Shown: positions 1-7,557 of the stretch, piece by piece | Position numbering within the stretch: the stretch's first letter is position 1 | How the letters are laid out: each line of letters opens with the position of its first letter | Origin: JACRBE01 sp964429005 | GTDB taxonomy: Bacteria; Chlamydiota; Chlamydiia; Chlamydiales; JACRBE01 | Assembly: GCA_964429005.1 (NCBI GenBank) | Contig: CAYSAJ010000001.1 | Span: 62,001-126,000 of the forward strand | Direction of reading: 5' to 3' | DNA: 64,000 nucleotides | Program-made: the position numbers and the translations under genes | The notes under the pieces: generated by a model | What the model was told of the DNA's origin: nothing | Database searches by the model: none | The model's input: the letters and a program-made list of their open reading frames with translations, nothing else

Positions 1-1242
1 TTCTTCCGAATGCTCCGCTGAAATAAAGGAGGCCTCATAGGAAGAAGGGGAAAAATAAATGCCGTTTTGGAGTAAATGAATAAAGAATTTTTGGAATAAG
101 CCGGAGTCAATTCTAGCGACATCGTGACTAGTAGTTACTTGTTTAATTCCAAAAAAAAGAGTAAACATAGCCCCCTGCCTATTTAGAGCCACGGGGAGAT
201 CGTTTTGCTTGATAAAGTCCTCTAGCGGATTTAGAAACAGCTTCATTTTATGCTCAAGCAATTCATAAAATCCTTTTTGATCAATTGCGCGCAAAGTCGC
301 AAGACCTGCTGCCATCGCGACAGGATTGCCTGAAAGAGTCCCCGCTTGAAAAACACTTCCTAAAGGAGCAAGGTGTTTCATGAATTCCTTTTTTCCACCG
401 AAGGCTGCAGCCGGGTAGCCACCACCGATGATTTTACCTAAACATACAATGTCCGGCTCGATTTGATATAAAGAAGCAGCTCCTTGTTTCCCCACTCGAA
501 ATCCTGTGATCACCTCATCAAAAATGAGAGCGGCTCCAATCTCATGAGTAAAGGCGCGAAGTCTTTGAATGAATGAAAAAGAAGCAGGAATAACTCCTAT
601 ATTTCCTGCAACTGGTTCTAGAATAATCCCAGCAATATCCTCTTTTTCAGGATAGCTCTTAATAAAGTCCTCTAGAGCTTCTATGTCATTATAGGGCAAA
701 GAAATGGTGTGTTGTACGATCTCTTTAGGGATGCCCATCGTTGAAGGCTGATTATCTATGAGATTAAGATACGATCCTGCTTTAACCATTAAATGATCGG
801 CATGTCCATGATAGTTTCCGATAAATTTTACGATCTTTTTTCTTCCTGTAGCGCCACGAGCTAGTCGCAAAGCGCTCATTGTTGCTTCCGTTCCAGAAGA
901 AACAAAGCGGATCATATGAATCCATGGGAGCATTTTTATGACTTGATGTGCCATTTTTTCTTCGACTTGCGTCGAGAGGCCGAAAGAGGAACCTTTTCGA
1001 ATTTGCTCCTCTACCGCTTTGATGACAGCGGGTGGGCAGTGTCCTAGTAGTAGAGAGCCCCAGCTCATGCAAAAATCGATATAGCGATGTCCATCCATAT
1101 CATAAAGAGAGGAGCCTTTCCCATGAGAAGCTATCAGAGGATGAACTCCTAGCCCTGGGAAGCTTCTGATAGGAGAGTTGACCCCTCCGGGGATCAATTT
1201 TTTCATAGTTTCGTAGATTTCTAAAGAGATGGGTCTTTCCAT
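1..1242 (-). CDS. hemL: Glutamate-1-semialdehyde 2,1-aminomutase (partial, 3' end outside window)
   Basis: PLP enzyme of the C5 haem pathway that converts glutamate-1-semialdehyde to 5-aminolevulinate in the cytoplasm. The frame is open from the ATG at 1242 down to base 1 (414 codons, no stop), so only the extreme C-terminus is missing. The N-terminus has the family's IPGGVNSPIRSF signature near residues 17-28. The phosphate-binding SSGTEATMSALRLAR stretch lies near 121-135, GNYHGHAD near 147-154, and the PLP-binding lysine is K270 in CLGKIIGGGYP. It is divergent to the type III translocator operon across a 150 bp gap. Identification is secure from motifs; whether the missing tail is intact cannot be seen. 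Confidence 0.95.
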   Translation of the reverse strand, partial: MERPISLEIYETMKKLIPGGVNSPIRSFPGLGVHPLIASHGKGSSLYDMDGHRYIDFCMSWGSLLLGHCPPAVIKAVEEQIRKGSSFGLSTQVEEKMAHQVIKMLPWIHMIRFVSSGTEATMSALRLARGATGRKKIVKFIGNYHGHADHLMVKAGSYLNLIDNQPSTMGIPKEIVQHTISLPYNDIEALEDFIKSYPEKEDIAGIILEPVAGNIGVIPASFSFIQRLRAFTHEIGAALIFDEVITGFRVGKQGAASLYQIEPDIVCLGKIIGGGYPAAAFGGKKEFMKHLAPLGSVFQAGTLSGNPVAMAAGLATLRAIDQKGFYELLEHKMKLFLNPLEDFIKQNDLPVALNRQGAMFTLFFGIKQVTTSHDVARIDSGLFQKFFIHLLQNGIYFSPSSYEASFISAEHSEE

Positions 1243-1340
1243 AGGGCCTCTGAGATTAAGGTTTATTAATCTAATAATTTTTTGAATTTATTACAATTTA
1301 ATATAATTTCGCTGTATTTATTAAGTTATTTAAAAAATGA

Positions 1341-1369
1341 TTGATTTTTAATTAACTCGCAAATATTCT
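1341..1369 (+). promoter_or_regulatory. Sigma70-type promoter of the translocator operon
   Basis: TTGATT at 1341-1346 and TATTCT at 1364-1369 are separated by 17 bp, placing a start point about 15-20 bp before the ATG at 1393. It is the best hexamer pair in the hemL/operon gap. The prediction is by eye and in AT-rich DNA, so it is tentative. Confidence 0.5.
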
Positions 1370-1392
1370 CTAGGTTGTAAACGGGGTATTGT

Positions 1393-1944
1393 ATGACTTT
1401 AGGAATTAATCCTACTTTTTCAACTGAAGAAACTAGAAAAGATGATTATGGCTTTCATCCAATCGGTTATGAAGTTGTTGATCTTGCGGGCAATTATGAA
1501 GATACAGCTTTAGACACTATCGATGGAATCCAAAACGACATCCAAAGCATTTCCGACGACCTTTTTGCCATCATGGATCTTTTAACAGAACTTCGCAAAG
1601 CCAAAGAACAAGGCGGAGATCATGTGAACGTTTCTCACCTTGAGAGCAAAATTCGTCACTTTCAAGAAATTTGGGAGAAATGTGCTGAGCGCTATCCGAT
1701 TGTCCGCGCGGATGATGATCCTTTTGGCGGCAAAAATCTATCCTCGGTTTCTAAAAAAGATCTCGAATGGGTAGAAATGGGTATGCGCAACTTAGAAAGT
1801 AAACACCAAGGGCAAATCCAAACCCTAATGACCAATCTTGAAACAGCCATCACTGCCCAAAAAATGATCTTTGAAATCTTTGTCCAAATTGCCAAAGCGG
1901 TGCGTGAATCGCAAGGGTACTGGACGAAAAAACAAACGAGTTAA
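1393..1944 (+). CDS. Type III secretion operon protein, CT577-like by position
   Basis: A 183-residue soluble protein, first gene of a four-gene block followed 5 bp later by a SycD/LcrH-type chaperone and then CopB- and CopD-like translocators. No signal peptide or membrane segment is seen. Two amphipathic helical stretches (about residues 41-95 and 118-175) are rich in heptad-like hydrophobics, typical of secretion-associated helical proteins. In Chlamydia the translocator cluster carries a small uncharacterised gene (CT577, from memory) beside the chaperone gene, and I infer this is its counterpart or replacement. Here it precedes rather than follows the chaperone, and I cannot confirm homology by eye. 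It might be a co-chaperone or a secreted accessory component. Confidence 0.6.
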   Translation: MTLGINPTFSTEETRKDDYGFHPIGYEVVDLAGNYEDTALDTIDGIQNDIQSISDDLFAIMDLLTELRKAKEQGGDHVNVSHLESKIRHFQEIWEKCAERYPIVRADDDPFGGKNLSSVSKKDLEWVEMGMRNLESKHQGQIQTLMTNLETAITAQKMIFEIFVQIAKAVRESQGYWTKKQTS

Positions 1945-1949
1945 TTTTT

Positions 1950-2408
1950 ATGCAGAAAGAAGATTCTTTTACAATCATCGGTGAAAACCTCTTAAATGAT
2001 GGTACAGTCTATGGGAAAAATGTCCTTACAGAAAAAGAGTGTGAAACACTTTATTCACAAGCATTCGCTCTTTATTCATCTCACTCGTTTAGCGAGGCTC
2101 TTCACCTTTTTGAGCGACTTGTACAGGCTCAACCCCTTCACATAGATCATTGGATTGGGCACGGTGCTTGCCTTCAAATGGAAAGAAAATATGAGAAGGC
2201 TCTCCATAGCTGGGCTTTAGCTGCGCTGATTGAAGGAGACAACCCCCTTCCTCACCTCAGAGCTGCTGAATGTCTTTTCTCGCTAGGTGATGGTGAAGAA
2301 GGGATGGTTGCACTAAAAAAGGCGCATCATCTTGCAAAAGAATCTTCTTCCCCTCTTCTTTTTGAAATTGAAAAACTGTTAACTATGCAGGAGCGTAGCC
2401 ATGACTAA
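1950..2408 (+). CDS. sycD: SycD/LcrH-family class II type III secretion chaperone
   Basis: A 152-residue cytoplasmic protein made of three tetratricopeptide-like repeats (about residues 31-64, 65-98 and 99-132) with TPR signatures such as YSQAFALY, ALHLFERLVQAQP and WIGHGACLQMERKYEKAL. This is the fold of SycD/LcrH/IpgC chaperones, which hold the two hydrophobic translocators in a secretion-competent state. Its stop overlaps the start of the CopB-like gene by 8 bp, implying translational coupling with its client. The family also gives feedback on effector expression in other bacteria; nothing in the sequence shows that here. Confidence 0.88.
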   Translation: MQKEDSFTIIGENLLNDGTVYGKNVLTEKECETLYSQAFALYSSHSFSEALHLFERLVQAQPLHIDHWIGHGACLQMERKYEKALHSWALAALIEGDNPLPHLRAAECLFSLGDGEEGMVALKKAHHLAKESSSPLLFEIEKLLTMQERSHD

Positions 2409-3339
2409 AACAGAAGATCTTTTCTATCCCGTCCCTACTGGCTATGAAACAAGAGCCCCTTATGCAATTTCACCTCTACTCGAACCTAAAGAGATCACAC
2501 CACCCTTTTCTGGAGCAGACCAGTTAAAGCCTGCAAGTGCTGTAGAAGACAGATCTCGCTTTGTCGCTACTTCCTCCCATGTCATTTCGATTGCGACTCC
2601 AAGAGAAGCTGAGGCGAAAAAAAGAAAAACCAATCTGGCTGAGATTGTAAAAAACATCGTGGACACGCTGCAAAATGTAAGAAACGCTTCAACAGAAGAA
2701 CAAACATCTCTTATCGACAGTAAGGTGCATGAGCTGATGGAAGAAAATAAAAAAGCGACCCAGCTGCACATTGATAAAATGAATGAGCACAAAGAGCTAT
2801 CTCACTGGGATTTGTTCCGCAAGATTATTACGTGTATCGGCTCGGCTCTGTCTATAGTGCTAGGCGGAGCTCTGATCGTTACAGGGGCAGGCACTGCAGC
2901 AGGCGCGGCATTAATTGTCGCAGGAACTCTCGGCATCACCTCTTTTGTTCTCGGCGAGGTGGGCGTGAATCCGGCGATTGTGGGAGGCCTTGCCATCGCA
3001 GGGGCAGCTGTTGGTCTTGGCGCCTCTATTTATAGCTTTACTCTCATGACTCAGCAGCTGCCAGCGATCATGACAAGTGTAGCAGGAGCTATCACGGCAA
3101 TAGGCACAGGAACAAGTAAAATTGGAATATCATATCATCAACACCGGATCAGTTTGATGGATGCAAAAAATACAGACTTTGACCAAGCTATCGCTCTTCA
3201 CAAGAGTGATATTCAGATGGAGCTAGGTCAAATGGAGCATCTCACTCGGCAATTTGAGCAATCAGCGCAAACTACAGCCGCCATTGCCCGGGAGTATCAA
3301 CAATTAACTAGATATATCTCTCAAACCTATTTGGGATAA
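2401..3339 (+). CDS. copB: CopB/YopB-like type III translocator, major hydrophobic subunit
   Basis: A 312-residue protein with a polar N-terminus, a helical region (about 70-135), two long Gly/Ala-rich hydrophobic segments (about 141-181 and 191-215) and a C-terminal amphipathic helix (about 245-305). This two-segment architecture without a signal peptide is that of YopB/IpaB/CopB, which insert in the host membrane to form the translocation pore. It sits directly after the SycD-type chaperone (8 bp overlap) and before the one-segment translocator, exactly the expected order. Assignment rests on architecture and context, since this family diverges quickly. Confidence 0.82.
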   Translation: MTKTEDLFYPVPTGYETRAPYAISPLLEPKEITPPFSGADQLKPASAVEDRSRFVATSSHVISIATPREAEAKKRKTNLAEIVKNIVDTLQNVRNASTEEQTSLIDSKVHELMEENKKATQLHIDKMNEHKELSHWDLFRKIITCIGSALSIVLGGALIVTGAGTAAGAALIVAGTLGITSFVLGEVGVNPAIVGGLAIAGAAVGLGASIYSFTLMTQQLPAIMTSVAGAITAIGTGTSKIGISYHQHRISLMDAKNTDFDQAIALHKSDIQMELGQMEHLTRQFEQSAQTTAAIAREYQQLTRYISQTYLG

Positions 3340-3361
3340 CAAGCAACTATAAGGTAATATT

Positions 3362-4156
3362 ATGTCTCTACAATTAGATGGACACATCATCAACCCTCAC
3401 TACCAAAACCTCTCTTCACTAAGAGCTGAGGTGGATGAAGATCCCAAAGCTCTTCACAAAGTAGCTGATCCTCACTATATTGATGGATCCTGCGATCCTG
3501 AGGAGCTCGCGGAGGAATATCCTGATCTTGAGAATGAATTATCTACAAGGTTTCAAGATGTTGCAGATGATTTAGAAAAGTATATGACTAGAGAATCTTT
3601 CGCTGATAGCGTAACGCGTCATCTTAGAAAAGACAAAAGCAAAGATCCAGAAGCGGATGCTGAAGAGCAAGCAGCAGCAAAGCGGGTTGCCAACAACTTA
3701 TACGCCCTAAGTGCGCTGATGGCACGCCTCAACGAGATCCTGACAAGCTTACAAGCTGAGTCGACTCAAATGTACTACTCTTTAAGAGAACCTCAACGCC
3801 AAGCCTATGAAGAGCAAAAAAAAGCTCACACTATAAAAGCCTTTGTGACACTCGGCGCAGGGATTTTAGGTGGTGGCTCCCAGATTATTGGAGCTGGATT
3901 TGGAGCTACGGGCCAAGCGATCGGCAAAGCTTTAGGAGAAATTTTTCCTTCGATCGGCAATTGCGTATCTACATTGCAAGAAGGGCAGATCCAAGGAGAA
4001 AACGCTTACCGCATTCGCTCTATAGAAGCTGATATGCAGCAAGACCAGACCAAAATGGGCAACATCGATCAGCTCACAATGAGAGCATGGCAAACCTTCC
4101 AGGCGATCCATCGAGAAATTTCCCAAACAAGTCACACGGCTGCGTCGCAGGCGTAA
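3362..4156 (+). CDS. copD: CopD/YopD-like type III translocator, minor hydrophobic subunit
   Basis: A 264-residue protein with an acidic, helical N-terminal half, a single Gly/Ala-rich hydrophobic segment (about residues 158-196) and a C-terminal amphipathic region. One hydrophobic segment and position immediately after the CopB-like gene (22 bp gap) are the hallmarks of the smaller pore subunit YopD/CopD. It presumably shares the SycD-like chaperone at 1950-2408. It is shorter than the roughly 400-residue Chlamydia CopD as I remember it, so the N-terminal effector-like region may be reduced. Confidence 0.75.
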   Translation: MSLQLDGHIINPHYQNLSSLRAEVDEDPKALHKVADPHYIDGSCDPEELAEEYPDLENELSTRFQDVADDLEKYMTRESFADSVTRHLRKDKSKDPEADAEEQAAAKRVANNLYALSALMARLNEILTSLQAESTQMYYSLREPQRQAYEEQKKAHTIKAFVTLGAGILGGGSQIIGAGFGATGQAIGKALGEIFPSIGNCVSTLQEGQIQGENAYRIRSIEADMQQDQTKMGNIDQLTMRAWQTFQAIHREISQTSHTAASQA

Positions 4157-4221
4157 GGTTTTTTCATCCCATAATCCTTTTTCTTTCAAAAAAAACGACA
4201 AAGTCGATAAAAGAAAGGATT

Positions 4222-5010
4222 ATGGGTTTACTATTATCACGATTAAAATTTCTTGCCTCTATCGGTGAGTATATCCGGCTCATTTGGTCGGTCATTGTTG
4301 CGTCCCTCAAAAAGCCACCCGGCTGGCCGCAAATCAGAGACCAACTTTATGAAATCGGCGTACTATCTCTTCCCGTTGTAGCCTTAACAGGTTTTTCAAC
4401 GGGCCTCGTCCTCGCCGCTCAATCGTTTTATCAGCTCAGTGACAAGGGACTCGCAAGCGCTACAGGTATTATGGTCGGTAAGGCGATGATCACTGAACTT
4501 GGTCCCATCCTTACAGCCTTCATGGTGACCGGACGAGTTGGCGCTGCAATGTGCGCCGAGCTTGGGACAATGAAAGTGACAGAACAAGTCGATGCGCTTC
4601 GCTCGATGTCTGTTAACCCCGATCGATATCTCATAGCCCCAAGATTTCTCTCCGGTATAATTATGATGCCACTCCTTACGATCTTTAGCATTTTAATGGG
4701 GATTTTTGGAGGATATCTTCTTGCCGTATATTTCTTTAAAATGGCTCCAGCTGCCTATTTTGATCCCATGCCAATCTATTTGACACCGTTTGATTTTTTT
4801 ATTGGGATTACTAAATCTTTTGTCTTTGCGATCCTTATCGTAACAATTTGTTGCTATAAAGGGATGAAAACTGAAGGTGGCGCTCAGGGTGTTGGACGGG
4901 CAACAACAAACTCTGTAGTTATTTGTTATACTTGTATCCTTTTTACAAACTTCCTCATTACTGTCGGCCTTAACACAATTCGCGCCCAAATTGAGAGGTT
5001 TTTACTGTGA
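4222..5010 (+). CDS. mlaE: MlaE-family lipid-transport ABC permease
   Basis: A 262-residue inner-membrane permease of the Mla/MCE transporter, which moves phospholipids between inner and outer membranes. It has the family hallmark ELGPILTAFMVTGRVGAA followed by MCAELGTMKVTEQVDALRSM (about residues 93-130) and five to six hydrophobic segments. The frame is open upstream to 4087 inside copD, but the ATG at 4222 is chosen because it is preceded by GAAAGGA and fits the family N-terminus. The last four bases overlap the GTG start of mlaF, so the three Mla genes are one translational unit. Confidence 0.93.
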   Translation: MGLLLSRLKFLASIGEYIRLIWSVIVASLKKPPGWPQIRDQLYEIGVLSLPVVALTGFSTGLVLAAQSFYQLSDKGLASATGIMVGKAMITELGPILTAFMVTGRVGAAMCAELGTMKVTEQVDALRSMSVNPDRYLIAPRFLSGIIMMPLLTIFSILMGIFGGYLLAVYFFKMAPAAYFDPMPIYLTPFDFFIGITKSFVFAILIVTICCYKGMKTEGGAQGVGRATTNSVVICYTCILFTNFLITVGLNTIRAQIERFLL

Positions 5011-5795
5011 TTGAAATCAAAGACCTTCATAAAGCTTTTGGCTCAAATAAAGTCATGAACGGCCTTGACTTAACCATTGAATCGGGTGAAACGATCGTCG
5101 TCTTAGGAAAATCAGGTGTCGGGAAAAGTGTTTTGCTCAAACACATCTTAGGTCTCACAAAACCTGATAGCGGGTGTGTGATCGTTGATGGAATGTGTAT
5201 CACCGATTTGTCAGGGTCTAAGCTTTATCAAGCGGTGATGAATATGGGGATGCTTTTTCAGGGCGCTGCCCTCTTTGACTCGATGAACATCGAAGAGAAC
5301 ACCGCCTTCCATCTTAAACAACATGGAAATTTGGAGACGGGCGCGAAATATACGAAAGCTGAAATCAAAGATCGTGTCGACCATGCCCTCGAACTTGTAG
5401 GTCTTGGGGGAGAGCAAAAAAAAATGCCGTCTGATTTATCTGGCGGGATGAAAAAAAGAGCGGGGCTTGCACGCCTTATTGTCTATCGCCCTACCTACCT
5501 ACTCTATGATGAGCCGACAACTGGCCTTGACCCCATAACTTCAATGCAAATTAATGAACTGATTGTAAAAACCCAAGAAGAGCTCAATGCAACAAGCATC
5601 GTAGTCACACACGACCCTATTTCAGCTCTTTATGTGGGAGATCGATTAGCTCTAGTAGAAAATGGCAAAATCGCCTATGTAGAAAAACCAGACCCTTTCA
5701 TGGAAATTCAGCACCCGACGATCCAAGCTTTGCGCAACGTAGTCATGCAAGACCCAAGAGAGATTAGGAGACGAAGAGATGACAGATCAAATTAA
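5007..5795 (+). CDS. mlaF: MlaF-family lipid-transport ABC ATPase
   Basis: A 262-residue cytoplasmic ATPase energising MlaE. It shows Walker A GKSGVGKS (34-41), the ABC signature LSGGMKKR (144-151), Walker B YLLYDEP (164-170) and the H-loop VVTHD near residue 204. MKKRAGLARL after the signature is typical of the Mla/Ttg2A group rather than of importer ATPases. The start is GTG at 5007, overlapping the mlaE stop, and the 3' end overlaps mlaD by 17 bp. Confidence 0.95.
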   Translation: MIEIKDLHKAFGSNKVMNGLDLTIESGETIVVLGKSGVGKSVLLKHILGLTKPDSGCVIVDGMCITDLSGSKLYQAVMNMGMLFQGAALFDSMNIEENTAFHLKQHGNLETGAKYTKAEIKDRVDHALELVGLGGEQKKMPSDLSGGMKKRAGLARLIVYRPTYLLYDEPTTGLDPITSMQINELIVKTQEELNATSIVVTHDPISALYVGDRLALVENGKIAYVEKPDPFMEIQHPTIQALRNVVMQDPREIRRRRDDRSN

Positions 5796-6987
5796 AAACA
5801 TGATGATCGGCTTTTTTGTAATCATCGCCTGCGGCCTTATCGTAGGGATGATTCTTTTTATAGAGCCGAGCGTAGGAGATGGAGAGCAGCTCCTTGTCGT
5901 TCGCTTCTCAAATATTAATGGGATTTCTGTAGGCACAAGAGTTCTTTTTGCAGGGAAAGCTGTGGGAGAAGTGACATCGATTGAAACGATACCACACGCT
6001 AGACAACAACCCATCGACCATTCAGGAAATGTTTACTACTATCAGCTGATTCTTCATATCGATTCTTCTGTACAAGTTTACAACACTGATGAAATCACTC
6101 TACAAACATCAGGGCTGCTAGGAGAAAAATCGATTGCGATCATCCCCAAAGCACCCCCAAAGGGTGTAAAACCAAAACTGATCACAGCAAAAACTCCAGT
6201 CTATGCGATCTCCACCGACCCCTTAGAAAATGCATTCAATGAGCTCTCAGACCTCTCAGAAAAGGTGGATGAAGCCCTCGAGCACATTATTTCATGGTTT
6301 GATCAGAACAAAGACAACCTATCTTTTGCGATCCAATCTTTTGGGCAAGCGATGGATCAAATTCATGTCATGATCAGAGATGTTAATGAGACCAAAATGG
6401 TGGATGATCTTAAAAGTTGCACAACACATCTGTCTGGGATCCTCACGAAAGTTGATACCGAAGTGGGCAATCTTCAGAAGCAACAATTCTTTCAAAACTT
6501 AGCAAGTAGCATGTCTTCCATCAAATCTTTTAGCAACTCGCTAGATATTGCCTCAAAAGATATTGCTGATGGCACAGGCACTCTTGGGAAGTTGATCACA
6601 TCTGATGATATGTACCTCCGTTTTAGTGGCCTTATGTCTAAAGTTGATGTGATGATGGATGATATCAACCAATATGGTATTTTATTTAATTACAACAAGC
6701 AGTGGCAAAGATCGAGACTCCTGCAGACGAATCTAATCAATTCTCTTCGGACCCCAGAAAGCTTCAAATCCTATTTCTCTCAGCAGCTAGCTTCGATCAA
6801 CGAATCGATGAACCGTATATCCATCGTAGTTGGCAAAGTTCAAGAGCTGCCAAGTGATTCTCCATTACTTCAAAACAAAGAATTTCAAACAGATTTTGCT
6901 GACTTACTTAAAAAGGTGAACGAGCTATCAAGTCAGTTAAAACTCTATAACCAAGAATTCATAGAAATGTCAAAAGGACAGCCATGA
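5779..6987 (+). CDS. mlaD: MlaD-like MCE-domain periplasmic lipid-binding protein
   Basis: A 402-residue protein with one N-terminal membrane anchor (about residues 8-27), an MCE domain (about 37-125, with INGISVGTRVLFAGKAVGEV typical of the fold) and a long helical C-terminal region (about 145-400). It is the substrate-binding component of the Mla transporter encoded by the two preceding overlapping genes. It is about twice the length of Escherichia coli MlaD, because of a helical tail like that of longer MCE proteins that may span more of the periplasm. It overlaps mlaF by 17 bp and yqgE by 4 bp. Confidence 0.9.
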   Translation: MTDQIKNMMIGFFVIIACGLIVGMILFIEPSVGDGEQLLVVRFSNINGISVGTRVLFAGKAVGEVTSIETIPHARQQPIDHSGNVYYYQLILHIDSSVQVYNTDEITLQTSGLLGEKSIAIIPKAPPKGVKPKLITAKTPVYAISTDPLENAFNELSDLSEKVDEALEHIISWFDQNKDNLSFAIQSFGQAMDQIHVMIRDVNETKMVDDLKSCTTHLSGILTKVDTEVGNLQKQQFFQNLASSMSSIKSFSNSLDIASKDIADGTGTLGKLITSDDMYLRFSGLMSKVDVMMDDINQYGILFNYNKQWQRSRLLQTNLINSLRTPESFKSYFSQQLASINESMNRISIVVGKVQELPSDSPLLQNKEFQTDFADLLKKVNELSSQLKLYNQEFIEMSKGQP

Positions 6988-7553
6988 TTAAATCATTTTC
7001 ACATCAAGATCTAAAGCGTGGCATGTTTTTAATTGCCTCGCCTGAGAATAAACAACCTTTATTTCAAAAAACTGTGATCCTCCTCTGCGAGTATTCTCAA
7101 GCAGGCTCTTTTGGTCTGATCGTAAATAAACCGATTGAAATCGATCCTTCAGTGGCCGAACTACCTGATGAACTCCCCTCTGAAGGTCTAGAAATGAGGA
7201 TAGGGGGTCCTATGCAGCCTGCTCAAATGATGCTTCTTCATACAAGTGGCGCGATCCCCGATCAAACTCTTCAGGTTCTTGATGGAGTCTATTTAGGTGG
7301 CGATATAGATTTTCTTCACAGCGCAAGCCAAGCTGCAGAGCCTCCTTCGATCATCCTTTGTATTGGGTATAGTGGGTGGCTTGCAGGTCAGCTAGAACAT
7401 GAGCTCGCTTCAGGAGAATGGGTTGTAAGTCATGCTTCCCAAAAAAGCATATTCCAAAGTGATCCTAGGACTCTTTGGAGCGATCTTCTCAAGCAAATGG
7501 GAGGCTCGTTTGGAACACTCACGTCCATTCCTGACAATTTAGAGCTCAACTAA
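6984..7553 (+). CDS. yqgE: YqgE/AlgH family protein
   Basis: A 189-residue cytoplasmic protein of the DUF179 family, whose biochemical role is not established. Diagnostic features are the N-terminal LKRGMFLIASP, the FQKTVILLCEYS and GSFGLIVNKP strands (about residues 29-52), and GYSGWLAGQLEHEL near 136-149. The ATG overlaps the mlaD stop (ATGA), so it appears to be the last gene of the Mla transcription unit. In Chlamydia the homologue is a neighbour of hemL (from memory), which is consistent with hemL only 5.7 kb away here. Confidence 0.92.
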   Translation: MIKSFSHQDLKRGMFLIASPENKQPLFQKTVILLCEYSQAGSFGLIVNKPIEIDPSVAELPDELPSEGLEMRIGGPMQPAQMMLLHTSGAIPDQTLQVLDGVYLGGDIDFLHSASQAAEPPSIILCIGYSGWLAGQLEHELASGEWVVSHASQKSIFQSDPRTLWSDLLKQMGGSFGTLTSIPDNLELN

Positions 7554-7557
7554 GCTG

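Noticed and set aside
782..1072. 96-residue minus-strand open frame
   Set aside because: It lies wholly inside hemL in another frame of the same strand and has no family features.
1253..1272. Palindrome AGATTAA-ggttta-TTAATCT before hemL, followed by A/T-rich sequence
   Set aside because: Position upstream of both divergent genes makes a terminator unlikely, and a 7-bp AT-rich stem is common by chance here.
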